A stretch of DNA of 64,000 nt. Origin: Rhizobium terricola. GTDB taxonomy: Bacteria > Pseudomonadota > Alphaproteobacteria > Rhizobiales > Rhizobiaceae. The translations under genes were made by a program, and so were the position numbers. Location of the stretch: contig NZ_JABBGK010000001.1 of the NCBI RefSeq assembly GCF_012927355.1, positions 1,110,649 through 1,174,648 on the forward strand. The letters are read 5' to 3'. Below, piece after piece: positions 48,714 through 57,029 of this stretch (within the stretch, counting starts at the first letter, position 1; every line of letters begins with the position of its first letter). The notes beneath the pieces were generated by a model, which saw only the letters and a list, made by a program, of their open reading frames with translations, searched no databases and was not told the DNA's origin.

Positions 48714-50392
48714 CAGAATGCATCGTCCTTTTCAAACCGGGATGCCCGACCAGAACCGGCTGCCGCGTTGCCCACTGCCGAGCCGACAGCCGCGCCAACA
48801 GCTGACGTAGCCGCAGCCACGCCATTGACCACCACGCCGCCGACCTCGACCTTGACAGACTGGTTCCGGTTGTCGGTCAGGTTGCTTTCGACCTTGGCAG
48901 CGGCATTCCTCCCTTCCATCTTGATGCGGTTGCCTTCGAGGTTTTCCATCATGGTCTTGTAGTCGAGCGCATCCTGAGTGAACCCGGCCTGCGGGTTGAC
49001 CTTCGGGCCATCAACACGCCGGTTCCCGTCCATGTAGATGAACTTGCCGTTCTCGTCGTAGCCGGCGCCCTCGACATAGCCAGGCTTGGCCTTCGGGTTG
49101 TCGACGGCCTTGATGCCGCTGATCTTGGCCTCCTGAGCGGCGAAGAAGTCGAGCGCGCCCTTGGCCAGATAGTATGCGCCTCCCAGCGCGGCCAATGCGA
49201 CCGTCAAAGGCCAGATCGACGCAGAGAACGCGCCGATGGCAGTTGCAGCAGCCCCCAGCGCTGTCGCCGCTGCCAGCGTGGCAATGATCTCGTCGAGCTT
49301 GTCGGCGTCGATCCCCGTCAGTTTGCTTAGCGCTTCGGCGAACTGTCTGATCGTGCTGTCACCGCCTTCGAACCACGACAGGATGTCCTCGAAGATCAGT
49401 AGGCCGGCGATCCATGGGAATTTGACTGCGGCGATGGCAGCAAGCCCAGCCTTGATGGCATTGAACAGCGTCGGGTTCGCCGTCATCCACCCTGTCAGGA
49501 ACTCGAAGTGCCGGCGAAGGCGCGACAGCGAATAGACCGCGGTATCGACTGCCCACGTCAGTCCGTTGCTTAGGCTGGTGGCCCAGCGATCGAGCGTTCC
49601 GTTCGCATCCAACTCACCGAGGTAGTCGAGCAACCCGCCGAGGTACCCCTTGACGCGATCGAAGAAGCCCTTGTCGCCGATCTTCTTCTGGAAGATGTTC
49701 CAACCGTCCGACAGGTTCGACATCATGCCGTTCCATGTCTTCGACTGGCGAAGCATGGCGCCGTTGAACGTCGAGCCGAAATGGTCCTTGAGGAACTTCT
49801 GAATTTCGGCGCCGCTCTTCTTGACGGTCTTGGTGAGTGTCTGCCCGTTCTTGGTCCACTGGAACGTGACCTGATCGCCTTTCTGTGAAGCCACAAGGCC
49901 GAATTCGCGAAGGCGTTCGAACTGGAACGACGTCGCATCGGCGAACGCCTCAACGGCCATGTTCAGCGGCTTGTTCATCGCCGATGCCGTGTCCCCGAGG
50001 ATGCGAAGCGTATCGTCCATCGGGTCGATGCCGTAGCTCTTGAGCTTGATGAACGCATCCGTCACGCCGGCAAGTTCGTAGGGCGTCTTGGCCGCGAATT
50101 GGGTGATCCAATCCATCGACGCCTTGGCCTTGGTCGCAGATCCTTCAATCGTCTCAAGGCTCGCCTGGAAGCCTTCGAAGTCCGCGGAAACGCCTATCAC
50201 CGACTTGCCGAGCATCGCCATGCCGCCGCCAAAGGCAGTCGCGGCCGCAGCGGCAAAGGTGGCCATCCGCGTGGCGAGTGCACTCAGTCCCTTTTCGGCA
50301 TCGCTCATGCCCTTCTTGAACTTGCGAAGGTCTTCCTCGCCGGTAAGGTCCCAGCCGAGTTGCGCGATCAGTTCCTCGACGACGATGCTCAT
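48713..50392 (-). CDS. Phage tape measure protein
   Basis: A 559-residue protein that would set tail length and pass into the cell with DNA. It begins with the TMP-like helical region (FKKGMSDAEKGLSALATRMATFAAAAATAF), has the TP901-type core GFQASLETIEGSATKAK and AKTPYELAGVTDAFIKLKSYGI, two hydrophobic stretches (about 315-345 and 370-410) and a Val/Gly-rich C-terminus. It is short for a tape measure, predicting a short tail if used. Confidence 0.85.
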   Translation of the reverse strand: MSIVVEELIAQLGWDLTGEEDLRKFKKGMSDAEKGLSALATRMATFAAAAATAFGGGMAMLGKSVIGVSADFEGFQASLETIEGSATKAKASMDWITQFAAKTPYELAGVTDAFIKLKSYGIDPMDDTLRILGDTASAMNKPLNMAVEAFADATSFQFERLREFGLVASQKGDQVTFQWTKNGQTLTKTVKKSGAEIQKFLKDHFGSTFNGAMLRQSKTWNGMMSNLSDGWNIFQKKIGDKGFFDRVKGYLGGLLDYLGELDANGTLDRWATSLSNGLTWAVDTAVYSLSRLRRHFEFLTGWMTANPTLFNAIKAGLAAIAAVKFPWIAGLLIFEDILSWFEGGDSTIRQFAEALSKLTGIDADKLDEIIATLAAATALGAAATAIGAFSASIWPLTVALAALGGAYYLAKGALDFFAAQEAKISGIKAVDNPKAKPGYVEGAGYDENGKFIYMDGNRRVDGPKVNPQAGFTQDALDYKTMMENLEGNRIKMEGRNAAAKVESNLTDNRNQSVKVEVGGVVVNGVAAATSAVGAAVGSAVGNAAAGSGRASRFEKDDAF

Positions 50393-50718
50393 AACGCTTC
50401 CTTTTCAAGCTTGGTTGCGGCTGCCGACTTGACGAAGGCTGCCCTGATCTCCGTGTCGGTGTCGGGAATGCTGCCGGGCCGATCGAGCCGGACGGCGTAG
50501 AGAGCTGTCAGGAAGGTCGACTGACCTACCTTCGTCACGATCACGATGAACTCTTGCCCCGGCTTCAGCGGGGGCAGATGACCATGCCGCATCATGCGTT
50601 TCAGCTCGGCTCGGAACGGTTTGCGAGCCCGGTACTCCCGGCCTGGGCGCATGGCGAAGAACGCCCGATCCCGAAGAGTGAGGCTGTCGCGCGTGATGCG
50701 GTCGTTGCACTGCATCAC
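50389..50718 (-). CDS. Phage protein of unknown function before the tape measure
   Basis: A 109-residue basic protein (TLRDRAFFAMRPGREYRARKPF, then PLKPGQEFIVIVTKVGQ). It overlaps both neighbours by four bases. Genes in this place often encode tail assembly chaperones, but no signature is seen. Confidence 0.6.
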   Translation of the reverse strand: MMQCNDRITRDSLTLRDRAFFAMRPGREYRARKPFRAELKRMMRHGHLPPLKPGQEFIVIVTKVGQSTFLTALYAVRLDRPGSIPDTDTEIRAAFVKSAAATKLEKEAL

Positions 50719-51374
50719 GCGGCCTCCGGCTCGGTGCCCGTGTCATACCAGGCTTCGAACGCCTTCTTGTTGTCGATCCCGGCTTGCTTCCTCACGTCTT
50801 CCTTGAAGACGCTGGCGAACGCCGCCATCACTTCAAGGGCTTCCTCCCGAACCTGGATGTGCTCCAGAACGTCGGGGTGATTGCGCTCTGCATAGACCTC
50901 GCGAACCATTGCCGCCTGTTCTTCCGGCAAGCCAGAGACGACGGTCGGGAGTTCAAGGGCCGCGGCGGCAAAGATCGGATCTGCCTTTTCCCCGAGCACG
51001 AGGGAGAGGCGCTGAGAGGTGTCGACAGTTCGGAGAAATTCGCGGATCTCTCGACGGTGAGCCGCAGCCATCATGTCGCTCGGATCATACTTCGGCTTGC
51101 CGACGTTCACCCGAGCCTCGTCGAGCTTCTGTCGGCTGTCCTTGATGAGCGTATGCATGCGGCGGACTTCCTGCATGACGTTCTCACCCATCCGTTTCCG
51201 ATAGGCAGAGGCCACGCCGGCCGGCGACAGGTGCCTGTTGCTGCCAGCCTCCACCTTCCACTTCGTGACGATCGGAACGAAGGAGTTGACGTTGTTAAAT
51301 GCGCCTTCCAGATCGGCAACACGAGGATCAGAGGCCGGGAAACGCTGGCGAAGGGTTGTCAGAAGATCGACCAT
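50715..51374 (-). CDS. Phage protein of unknown function, possible tail assembly chaperone
   Basis: A 219-residue, mainly helical, charged protein (VADLEGAFNNVNSFVPIVTKW near the start; HPDVLEHIQVREEALEVMAAF near the end). Not recognised. Two overlapping genes directly before a tape measure are commonly chaperones, so that is the best positional guess. Confidence 0.6.
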   Translation of the reverse strand: MVDLLTTLRQRFPASDPRVADLEGAFNNVNSFVPIVTKWKVEAGSNRHLSPAGVASAYRKRMGENVMQEVRRMHTLIKDSRQKLDEARVNVGKPKYDPSDMMAAAHRREIREFLRTVDTSQRLSLVLGEKADPIFAAAALELPTVVSGLPEEQAAMVREVYAERNHPDVLEHIQVREEALEVMAAFASVFKEDVRKQAGIDNKKAFEAWYDTGTEPEAA

Positions 51375-51385
51375 GGGCGTGCTCC

Positions 51386-51688
51386 TCAGTTCGAAAGCGC
51401 GTCGATGATCGGATTGGCCATCGTCGCGATCCGGCGATTGAACTCGGTCGTGTAGGAACCGAAATCGGGATGCCGCATGTCGACCGGGAGGAAATCGAGA
51501 CCACCGCGGAAGGAGTGATGATCATAAGCAGCGCCCGCGAGCCGGTTCACGTTGCCGTTCTGCAGGACGCGGTCATAGGCGGCGAGATCGAGATAAGCCG
51601 CCTCAAGCTCGGCAACCGCCGCGGCATAGCGTTCGCCGGCAGCCTGTCGGGCTTCTTTCAGTTCGTGGATGGTGGTGGGCTGTGTCAT
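51386..51688 (-). CDS. Phage hypothetical protein after the large terminase
   Basis: A 100-residue protein: a helical, possibly coiled-coil half (HELKEARQAAGERYAAAVAEL) and a compact end with DMRHPDFGSYTTEFNRR. It lies 14 bp after the large terminase, where a portal gene is usual; its size and sequence rule out a portal. Confidence 0.6.
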   Translation of the reverse strand: MTQPTTIHELKEARQAAGERYAAAVAELEAAYLDLAAYDRVLQNGNVNRLAGAAYDHHSFRGGLDFLPVDMRHPDFGSYTTEFNRRIATMANPIIDALSN

Positions 51689-51702
51689 TGCGTGGTCCTT
51701 TC

Positions 51703-53109
51703 TCAGTTCCTACGGGTTGCGCCGGATGCGGCAACCGGCGCGCGTCTCACAAATGCGATGCAGGTCGCCACGCCGGCCACGGCATTCGCCAGGTCATCAT
51801 GGCCGCCGGGCGCATGGTCGATAGTTTCCTTGCCGCCGCGATAGACACGGCGCTCGAGGCTGATCAGTTGGTTCTGGAGTTGCAGGTGATCGAGCAGCCT
51901 GATCTGCCCGCTGTTCATGAGGGGCAGCAGATCCCGATAGAGATCCGATCGCACCTTGTCGGCGATCTTGTAGGCCACCCCGCGATTGCGGAAATGCTCG
52001 CGCGGGAACTCGCCGCCGTATCGGTCGCCCATGACTTCGCGAATGCCGTAGGCCCGGATCACCTTGCAGAACTCGTCGATCGTCTGCTCAGGACTGAAGG
52101 GCGGTTTCTTTTCGAGCAGAAGGTCCAGAATGACCGTCGGTCCTTCCTGGTGTGCGATGGCGAGCGTGAAGCTGTCATTGGAGCCGCCTGAGGGGTCCAC
52201 GAATGCGAAGTACTTCTGCCGATGGTCCCAGGGCAGGAGCGTGACGCCTCGCATTACAACGCCTTCCACGACCTCTCTGCTGACGAAAGCTTCGATATCG
52301 CGGCGGAACTCTGCCCCATATTCGGCCGATGCCTTGGCCTCATCCCTCTCGGTCGCGCGATCAATGACCGATTGGCGCACCGTGGGGTTCATTTCCCGCG
52401 TTGCCGCCTTCCAGACCATGATCGGCCCGTTCTGCCCCCAATACTGCCGGTAAGCCTCCCAGAGGGCGCCGCGGCGTGCATGCGGCGAGGAAGCACACAA
52501 CAGCATCGCGTTCGGAATGGTGGCCATGCCCGGTCGGATGGCGTCCAGGATCTCGAAATCAGGTTCGGCGCTGTCTTCGGAAGGCCAGAAGGCGATTTCG
52601 TCGCAGAGAACGGCGACGTAGGTGTATCCTCGGGTCGTTCGGAACGATGCCGTTCCAACCTCGATAGCAACGTTGTTATCCAGGTCGACACCTTCGGCCC
52701 GCTCGGCAAGCACCATGTCGGAAAGCATCGGGATGCCGGTCAGCAAAGCCTTGGCATACTTGATGATAGTCCTCGCCTGCCTCCGGTCGGCCGCGATGAC
52801 CATGACGGTGCCCACTTCGCCAGGTGCAAGGAACGGTCGATAATCGCGGAAGCAGGCGAGGAACACGGCGACAAGCGCCATCACGAACGACTTGCCGCCT
52901 CGACGGCCAATGATCAGCCACGCCTCTTCAGAAGGCTCTCCAGGAAGCTCCTCACGTCCGGTGTGACGACGATAGATCTCTACCTGCTCTTCGGTCATCG
53001 GCAGGCCGAAGAGGGCCGCAAGGAATGCGAACCATGCCTGATACGTCTCCGGGTCCTTGAACCAGGGGCCGAACAGTTCGGGATCCTCGCAAGCCTGCAG
53101 GATGTTCAT
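51703..53109 (-). CDS. Phage terminase large subunit
   Basis: DNA-packaging motor and nuclease, 468 residues. Walker A-like IIGRRGGKSFVMA (about 66-78), Walker B VAVLCDEIAFW, and RNase H-like nuclease acids in FAFVDPSGGSNDSFTLA and GDRYGGEFPREHF, with the last in HDDLANAVAG. All catalytic positions look intact, so the gene is probably functional. Its start overlaps the small terminase stop (TGATG). Confidence 0.92.
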   Translation of the reverse strand: MNILQACEDPELFGPWFKDPETYQAWFAFLAALFGLPMTEEQVEIYRRHTGREELPGEPSEEAWLIIGRRGGKSFVMALVAVFLACFRDYRPFLAPGEVGTVMVIAADRRQARTIIKYAKALLTGIPMLSDMVLAERAEGVDLDNNVAIEVGTASFRTTRGYTYVAVLCDEIAFWPSEDSAEPDFEILDAIRPGMATIPNAMLLCASSPHARRGALWEAYRQYWGQNGPIMVWKAATREMNPTVRQSVIDRATERDEAKASAEYGAEFRRDIEAFVSREVVEGVVMRGVTLLPWDHRQKYFAFVDPSGGSNDSFTLAIAHQEGPTVILDLLLEKKPPFSPEQTIDEFCKVIRAYGIREVMGDRYGGEFPREHFRNRGVAYKIADKVRSDLYRDLLPLMNSGQIRLLDHLQLQNQLISLERRVYRGGKETIDHAPGGHDDLANAVAGVATCIAFVRRAPVAASGATRRN

Positions 53110-53489
53110 CAGGCGCGCTCCCTCAGATGGTCCTGAAGGGTGCGCTTCGGCTTGGCCTTGGTCTTGACCTTGAGGTCCCGGGCAAGGCGAGCGTGAAGGT
53201 TCGTCAGCCGGACCAAGACCTCATGATCAACGTCCTCGCCCTTGACGATCGCGCTTTGCAGCTTCTCGCATTCGACCATGACGGCCGCCAGTTGCCGGAT
53301 CATGGCCTTCTGAGGTTCGGACAGGATCGAAGCCCCGCCCATGTCATCGGCCATGTTCATGCAGAGGTCACGGTATCGACGGCCGAGCGCGCTCCGATGG
53401 TCGACGCCTTCCAGCAGCCACGAACCATTGGAGATAGCCGAGCGATTACGGGTCGAATTGCCTGCAATGGGGGTCTTGAACGTATCCAT
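53109..53489 (-). CDS. Phage small terminase subunit (putative)
   Basis: A 126-residue protein, called from its place directly before the large terminase and from its helical oligomerisation region (EPQKAMIRQLAAVMVECEKLQSAI, then LVRLTNLHARLARDL) with a basic C-terminus. A TTG start 12 codons upstream is possible; the ATG at 53489 is preferred. Confidence 0.75.
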   Translation of the reverse strand: MDTFKTPIAGNSTRNRSAISNGSWLLEGVDHRSALGRRYRDLCMNMADDMGGASILSEPQKAMIRQLAAVMVECEKLQSAIVKGEDVDHEVLVRLTNLHARLARDLKVKTKAKPKRTLQDHLRERA

Positions 53490-53560
53490 AACCCGACAGA
53501 TGACCGGGTTTCGTTGGTCGTTCAATGCAGGTTACAGCGTCAACGGGGAACCACGTTGAA

Positions 53561-53580
53561 CAACGTTACGCAACGTTACA
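53561..53580. repeat. Tandem CAACGTTAC repeats downstream of the serine recombinase gene
   Basis: Two adjacent 10-base units, CAACGTTACG and CAACGTTACA. A third copy (CAACGTTACG) lies at 54312-54321 on the other side of the recombinase gene. Each has a near-palindromic core (GYAACGTTRC). Confidence 0.65.
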
Positions 53581-53605
53581 CGAGAGGAGGGATGGCTGCT
53601 TTCAT

Positions 53606-54265
53606 TCAGCTTTTTACGGGCTTCTCAATGTGACGGTCAAGGATACGCTTGACAGTCATGGCCTGCATCCCATGGGCTTCGCCGATGGCCCGGAAGCTGT
53701 CACCGTTGGCCCTCGCTGCGATCATTGCCTTGAGGGTCTTCTGCTGTTCAGGGTTCTCGACGAGCTGCTTGTCGAGGACGTCATAGCCGAATGGGACCTT
53801 GCCGCCGCCGTAGATGCCCTGGGAGGCCAGATGACGTTTCACCTCCCGGATGCGTTCCCGTATCCGATCGCGCTCATTTTCTGCCACGGCCGACAGGATG
53901 GTGAAGACCAGTTTGGAGATCCCGTTGCTGGTCACGTCACCCCCGAGATCGATCATCACAAGCCCGGTTCCTTGCTCTTTCAGCTCCTCAAGGGTGGTGA
54001 GGGCGTCGGCAGCGTTGCGGAACATTCGGTCTAGCTTGGGAGTGATGATCACGTCTCCCTTGCCAGAGGCCTCCAGGAGGGCTTTTCCCTGTGGCCGATC
54101 GGCGAGGGGTACCGAACCACTCACCCCAGCCTCGACGAAGATTTGAGGCTCCTCCCAGCCCTGCATCATGGCATAGCCGGCGATCTTCGCCTTCTGGGTT
54201 TCAAGGCTGTCGCCGTTCGCAGCCTGGTCAAGAGTGGACACGCGCACATAGCCGAATACCCGCAT
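53606..54265 (-). CDS. Serine recombinase (resolvase/invertase family)
   Basis: A 219-residue protein with the catalytic Ser in FGYVRVSTLDQ (residue about 10), the conserved SLETQ, IITPKLDRMFRNAADAL and ENERDRIRERIREVK (E-helix), and a C-terminal helix-turn-helix (DSFRAIGEAHGMQAMTVKRIL). The ATG at 54265 matches the family. It is between the accessory genes and the small terminase, not next to an obvious invertible segment. Confidence 0.93.
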   Translation of the reverse strand: MRVFGYVRVSTLDQAANGDSLETQKAKIAGYAMMQGWEEPQIFVEAGVSGSVPLADRPQGKALLEASGKGDVIITPKLDRMFRNAADALTTLEELKEQGTGLVMIDLGGDVTSNGISKLVFTILSAVAENERDRIRERIREVKRHLASQGIYGGGKVPFGYDVLDKQLVENPEQQKTLKAMIAARANGDSFRAIGEAHGMQAMTVKRILDRHIEKPVKS

Positions 54266-54311
54266 AGCCAGCCCCATTTGTAACTTTGCTTTAGCAGAGA
54301 TACGAAAATAG

Positions 54312-54321
54312 CAACGTTACG
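54312..54321. repeat. CAACGTTACG copy upstream of the serine recombinase gene
   Basis: Same 10-base word as the tandem pair at 53561-53580; it lies 46 bp upstream of the recombinase start. Possible recombinase or regulator binding site. Confidence 0.5.
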
Positions 54322-54418
54322 CGCTGAAAACAAGGATATTCCAGGGCTTAAGAAGCAGGCGGAAATCTCAGGCCAATTCGCCGGCCGGAATTTGAGGCGG
54401 TTTCGGGCTTTGTCGTGG

Positions 54419-54922
54419 CTACTGTTTTTGAGCGTCTACAGCTTTACTCGCTGCATCTCGCTGTTCCTGGATCTTCTTCGCGGCCTCAGTCACTAGCTTC
54501 GTGTAATATTCAGCGTCCGCGCGCCGCTCCATTTCACAGGCTGAACACCATCCCTTCATGTCTAGGACCGCTCTTGCCGCTTCTTCCGCCTTCATTTGTC
54601 CAGTCTCGCTGGGATGAGCTTTCACCGCGTCCACTATTGCGTCAATTTGGCGATTTATTCGTTCTTCGCTGGCGAGCTGTTCATTCGCGGCTTGTATCGC
54701 ATCGTTATCGAGCTTCCTCATGTCGGCAGTTGAGGGAGTGGGACGACGTTCCTCCGGCGTGTGAACTTCCTTTGTCGGCTTATCTGGAGGCCCAGGTCGA
54801 TCCGCCTGACCTGCCTTCAGCCGCTCTTGGCTTTCGATGGTAATGGCCGGTCCTCGACCTTCAGCAAGAGAAACGTTCGGATTGAATGCGAGAATTGCAA
54901 GTGCACACGCGTATGCCCTCAT
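54419..54922 (-). CDS. Exported protein with CxxC motif, unknown function
   Basis: A 167-residue protein with a signal peptide (MRAYACALAILAFNPNVSLAEG), a Pro/Lys-rich linker and a helical C-terminal part containing GWCSACEMERR and then an Ala/Gln-rich helix. The ribosome site GGGAGGGTG is strong. Not recognised. First of several small exported proteins in the element. Confidence 0.7.
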   Translation of the reverse strand: MRAYACALAILAFNPNVSLAEGRGPAITIESQERLKAGQADRPGPPDKPTKEVHTPEERRPTPSTADMRKLDNDAIQAANEQLASEERINRQIDAIVDAVKAHPSETGQMKAEEAARAVLDMKGWCSACEMERRADAEYYTKLVTEAAKKIQEQRDAASKAVDAQKQ

Positions 54923-54970
54923 AACACCCTCCCGAAATGAGCCGCTTGGAAGCCTCACCAAGCCCCCACC

Positions 54971-55120
54971 TTAATGGCAGTGAACACGCCCGGCGCTGTT
55001 GTCCATATGGCAGCATTGGCCGGGCGGCGAACTCTTGCGGCAACCACCGCCGTGAGCATATGCCGATGCGGATACACAGACCGCCAGGACAGCGGCAAGA
55101 GCAATTCTCGTGATGATCAT
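54971..55120 (-). CDS. Small secreted YHYH-like Cys/His-rich peptide (49 residues)
   Basis: Signal peptide (residues 1-22, MIITRIALAAVLAVCVSASA, YAH), then a mature part of under 30 residues with PPGQCCHMDNSAGRVHCH, a pattern like the YHYH domain that accompanies secreted staphylococcal-nuclease-like proteins. A strong ribosome site (AGGGGGAAC) precedes it. The nuclease gene is 91 bp upstream in the same direction. Confidence 0.7.
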   Translation of the reverse strand: MIITRIALAAVLAVCVSASAYAHGGGCRKSSPPGQCCHMDNSAGRVHCH

Positions 55121-55211
55121 GATTGTTCCCCCTACCGGGAAACCGTAGCAGGCGGCCGGCGGTAGTCGATCCTGAGAAATCTATGGGTTTTGGAACAATC
55201 TTCGATTGTGG

Positions 55212-55694
55212 TTACTCGCAGGACGCGCCGCGGACGGCGCAGGGCCATTCGAACCGGCCGGACCATAAGCCCCTCATGGCCGCCTGGGCTTGCGCCTGGT
55301 CGCTCGCGTACTTGCCTCGGCTGTACTTCGGCCAATCGATCGCCATGCCCTGCAGGACCATCCATCGGTTTACGTCGACCCCATCGGCGCGACGGCAGGC
55401 CCCCACGAGCCTATCCCAGCTTTTTCCGGTGATCAGACAAGTCGTGGGGCGGGATTTGGCGAGGAAGGCGTCGAGGGCATCCGCGGACACCTTTCCGCAG
55501 CGGTAGGGCCTCCCTGAAGCGTCTTCGCAGCGCTGGCGGGCTTCCGGCGCATCGATCCCGTCAAAGCGGATCCGCTGGCCTCTGATCTCGATCGTGTCGC
55601 CATCGACCACGGACGCCCTCCCTGCAATTTCTGCCGATACTGCCGGGGTGGCCAGACCGAGAACGACGGCTATCGCCAGGTGGAGACTAGGCAA
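55212..55694 (-). CDS. Secreted thermonuclease-like (SNase) protein
   Basis: A 160-residue protein: signal peptide (ending ATPAVSA) and an SNase/OB fold with ASVVDGDTIEIRGQRIRFDG, then IDAPEARQRC, and SWDRLVG containing the second Arg. The catalytic Asp-Gly-Asp, first Arg, Glu and second Arg are all present. The likely start is TTG at 55694, inside the end of the DUF4236 gene (8-bp overlap, translational coupling); longer forms would lose the signal peptide at the N-terminus. Confidence 0.83.
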   Translation of the reverse strand: MPSLHLAIAVVLGLATPAVSAEIAGRASVVDGDTIEIRGQRIRFDGIDAPEARQRCEDASGRPYRCGKVSADALDAFLAKSRPTTCLITGKSWDRLVGACRRADGVDVNRWMVLQGMAIDWPKYSRGKYASDQAQAQAAMRGLWSGRFEWPCAVRGASCE

Positions 55695-55959
55695 GCAGCG
55701 CGACCACGATGATGATCCCCGTGATTGCGAGAATGGCCAAGAGGCCGCCCCTGCTGCCCGATCTCGAAGTCTTCCGTTTGCCGATCTTTTCACGTGCCGA
55801 AAGCCCTGTTCCGGGAATGCTCGCGCCTACGTGAGTGCCACGTGAGCCTTTCGAGATCCCGACGTTTCTTGTTCCGGCGCGAACACTTGCGCCGCTGTTC
55901 GACAAGGTGAACCGGATGCCCGGCGCGACCTTGAATGACTTCCTGAACCTGATCCCCAT
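55687..55959 (-). CDS. DUF4236 domain protein
   Basis: A 90-residue protein: MGIRFRKSFKVAPGIRFTLSNSG at the start and ASIPGTGLSA, the DUF4236 pattern, then a basic linker and a C-terminal membrane helix (LLAILAITGIIIVVALLA). The ribosome site GGAGGGAG fixes the start. DUF4236 is common on phages and plasmids; function unknown. Confidence 0.83.
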   Translation of the reverse strand: MGIRFRKSFKVAPGIRFTLSNSGASVRAGTRNVGISKGSRGTHVGASIPGTGLSAREKIGKRKTSRSGSRGGLLAILAITGIIIVVALLA

Positions 55960-56134
55960 GGCGTCTCCCTCCGACAGCTTCAGATTGGAGCGGGCTGGAT
56001 AGATTTGCAACCGTCAGTTTTCGTTGTTCTGGGTTCCCTTGCGCCGCTTGTCGAGAGGCCGTTGCCGCTGAAGGATCTCGACAACCCCAATTTCCCGATG
56101 CTAGCAAGTATTCGTTGCAATAGCGGGGGCGCTG

Positions 56135-56818
56135 ATGGCTGAGGGACGAAATCTTCTCGATACTGTTGTGGGCATTGTTTCGCTGGCCGGGTTGTTGGCC
56201 GGTGGCATCTGGTACGCGACAGGACTTCAAAATCAACTCGATGCGGCGCAGCGCGAAATCACTGAGCTGCGGACCAAGCTGGAGACGGTGTCTAAGCCGT
56301 CAGGGATCGTAGGGCCGCCGGGGCCGAAGGGAGATCCAGGCCCGGAAGGACCTCCGGGTCCTCAAGGGCCGCGCGGATATCAGGGTGATGTCGGTCCTAT
56401 GGGCCCTGCCGGTTCAGGTGCTGGCGGCCTTTCTGAAAGCCAGGTTCGACAGTTGATCCAACAGGCTATTCAAGGCCTTCCGGCGCCGTCGACATCGGGT
56501 GGGATCTCCGTCAGCCTGGACGGGGAGGACGTGTTCGACTCTTCAGGGTGCATCCCAGTGTCTGGCATCAAGAGCCTCACGACCCTCAAGCTTAGGGCTG
56601 GGCAGGAGTTCTGTGAAGCGGATGGTAGGCTAGTTGGGACTGTGAGCCAATTTTTCTCAAAGGGTGGTTTCGCTGTGAAACGCCCCGGTGAGCCTTCCGA
56701 CAATTGCAGCTTGGGCAATCGTTGTAAGTTCAGATGGCTGGGCTCTAAAACATACATCTACGAGCGAGTGGGCGAAGACGACAAGGGGCCGGTCGCGTTG
56801 CTGCGACTGGCAGAATGA
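56135..56818 (+). CDS. Membrane-anchored collagen-like protein
   Basis: A 227-residue protein: membrane helix (about 11-30), short coiled coil (31-52), thirteen uninterrupted Gly-X-Y triplets (about 57-95) and a C-terminal domain with four cysteines (SSGC, EFC, DNC, RC). The helix, coil and triplets predict a trimer projecting from the inner membrane or a virion-type shaft. It is rightward, against its neighbours, the arrangement of an independently expressed cargo gene. No match to a known tail fibre is apparent. Confidence 0.8.
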   Translation: MAEGRNLLDTVVGIVSLAGLLAGGIWYATGLQNQLDAAQREITELRTKLETVSKPSGIVGPPGPKGDPGPEGPPGPQGPRGYQGDVGPMGPAGSGAGGLSESQVRQLIQQAIQGLPAPSTSGGISVSLDGEDVFDSSGCIPVSGIKSLTTLKLRAGQEFCEADGRLVGTVSQFFSKGGFAVKRPGEPSDNCSLGNRCKFRWLGSKTYIYERVGEDDKGPVALLRLAE

Positions 56819-56822
56819 CTGT

Positions 56823-57029
56823 CTAGCCCGCATTTCGCCGACCGATGGCTTCCTGCTCTCGTTCCTCAAACCACTGCCGGATTGTCGCCTTTCTCGCGCA
56901 TACCGACCTGCCCATCTTGAATGTGGGTAGGTTACCGGTTTCATCGTGCCACGAGACAAACCGCGGGGTGACGCCAAGGAACCGGGCTATCGCCTTGTGA
57001 CCGACGAGGAGTTCAGTGTCTTCACTCAT
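56823..57029 (-). CDS. Helix-turn-helix DNA-binding protein (excisionase/MerR-like)
   Basis: A 68-residue protein with a winged HTH pattern: LVGHKAIARFLGVTPRFVSWH then LPTFKMGRSVCARKATIRQWFEE. It resembles excisionase-like or phage regulator HTH proteins. Overlaps its upstream neighbour by four bases. Confidence 0.75.
   Translation of the reverse strand: MSEDTELLVGHKAIARFLGVTPRFVSWHDETGNLPTFKMGRSVCARKATIRQWFEEREQEAIGRRNAG

Noticed and set aside
54415..54843. Plus-strand frame opposite the exported CxxC protein
   Set aside because: No ribosome site; the minus-strand gene has a signal peptide and a strong ribosome site.
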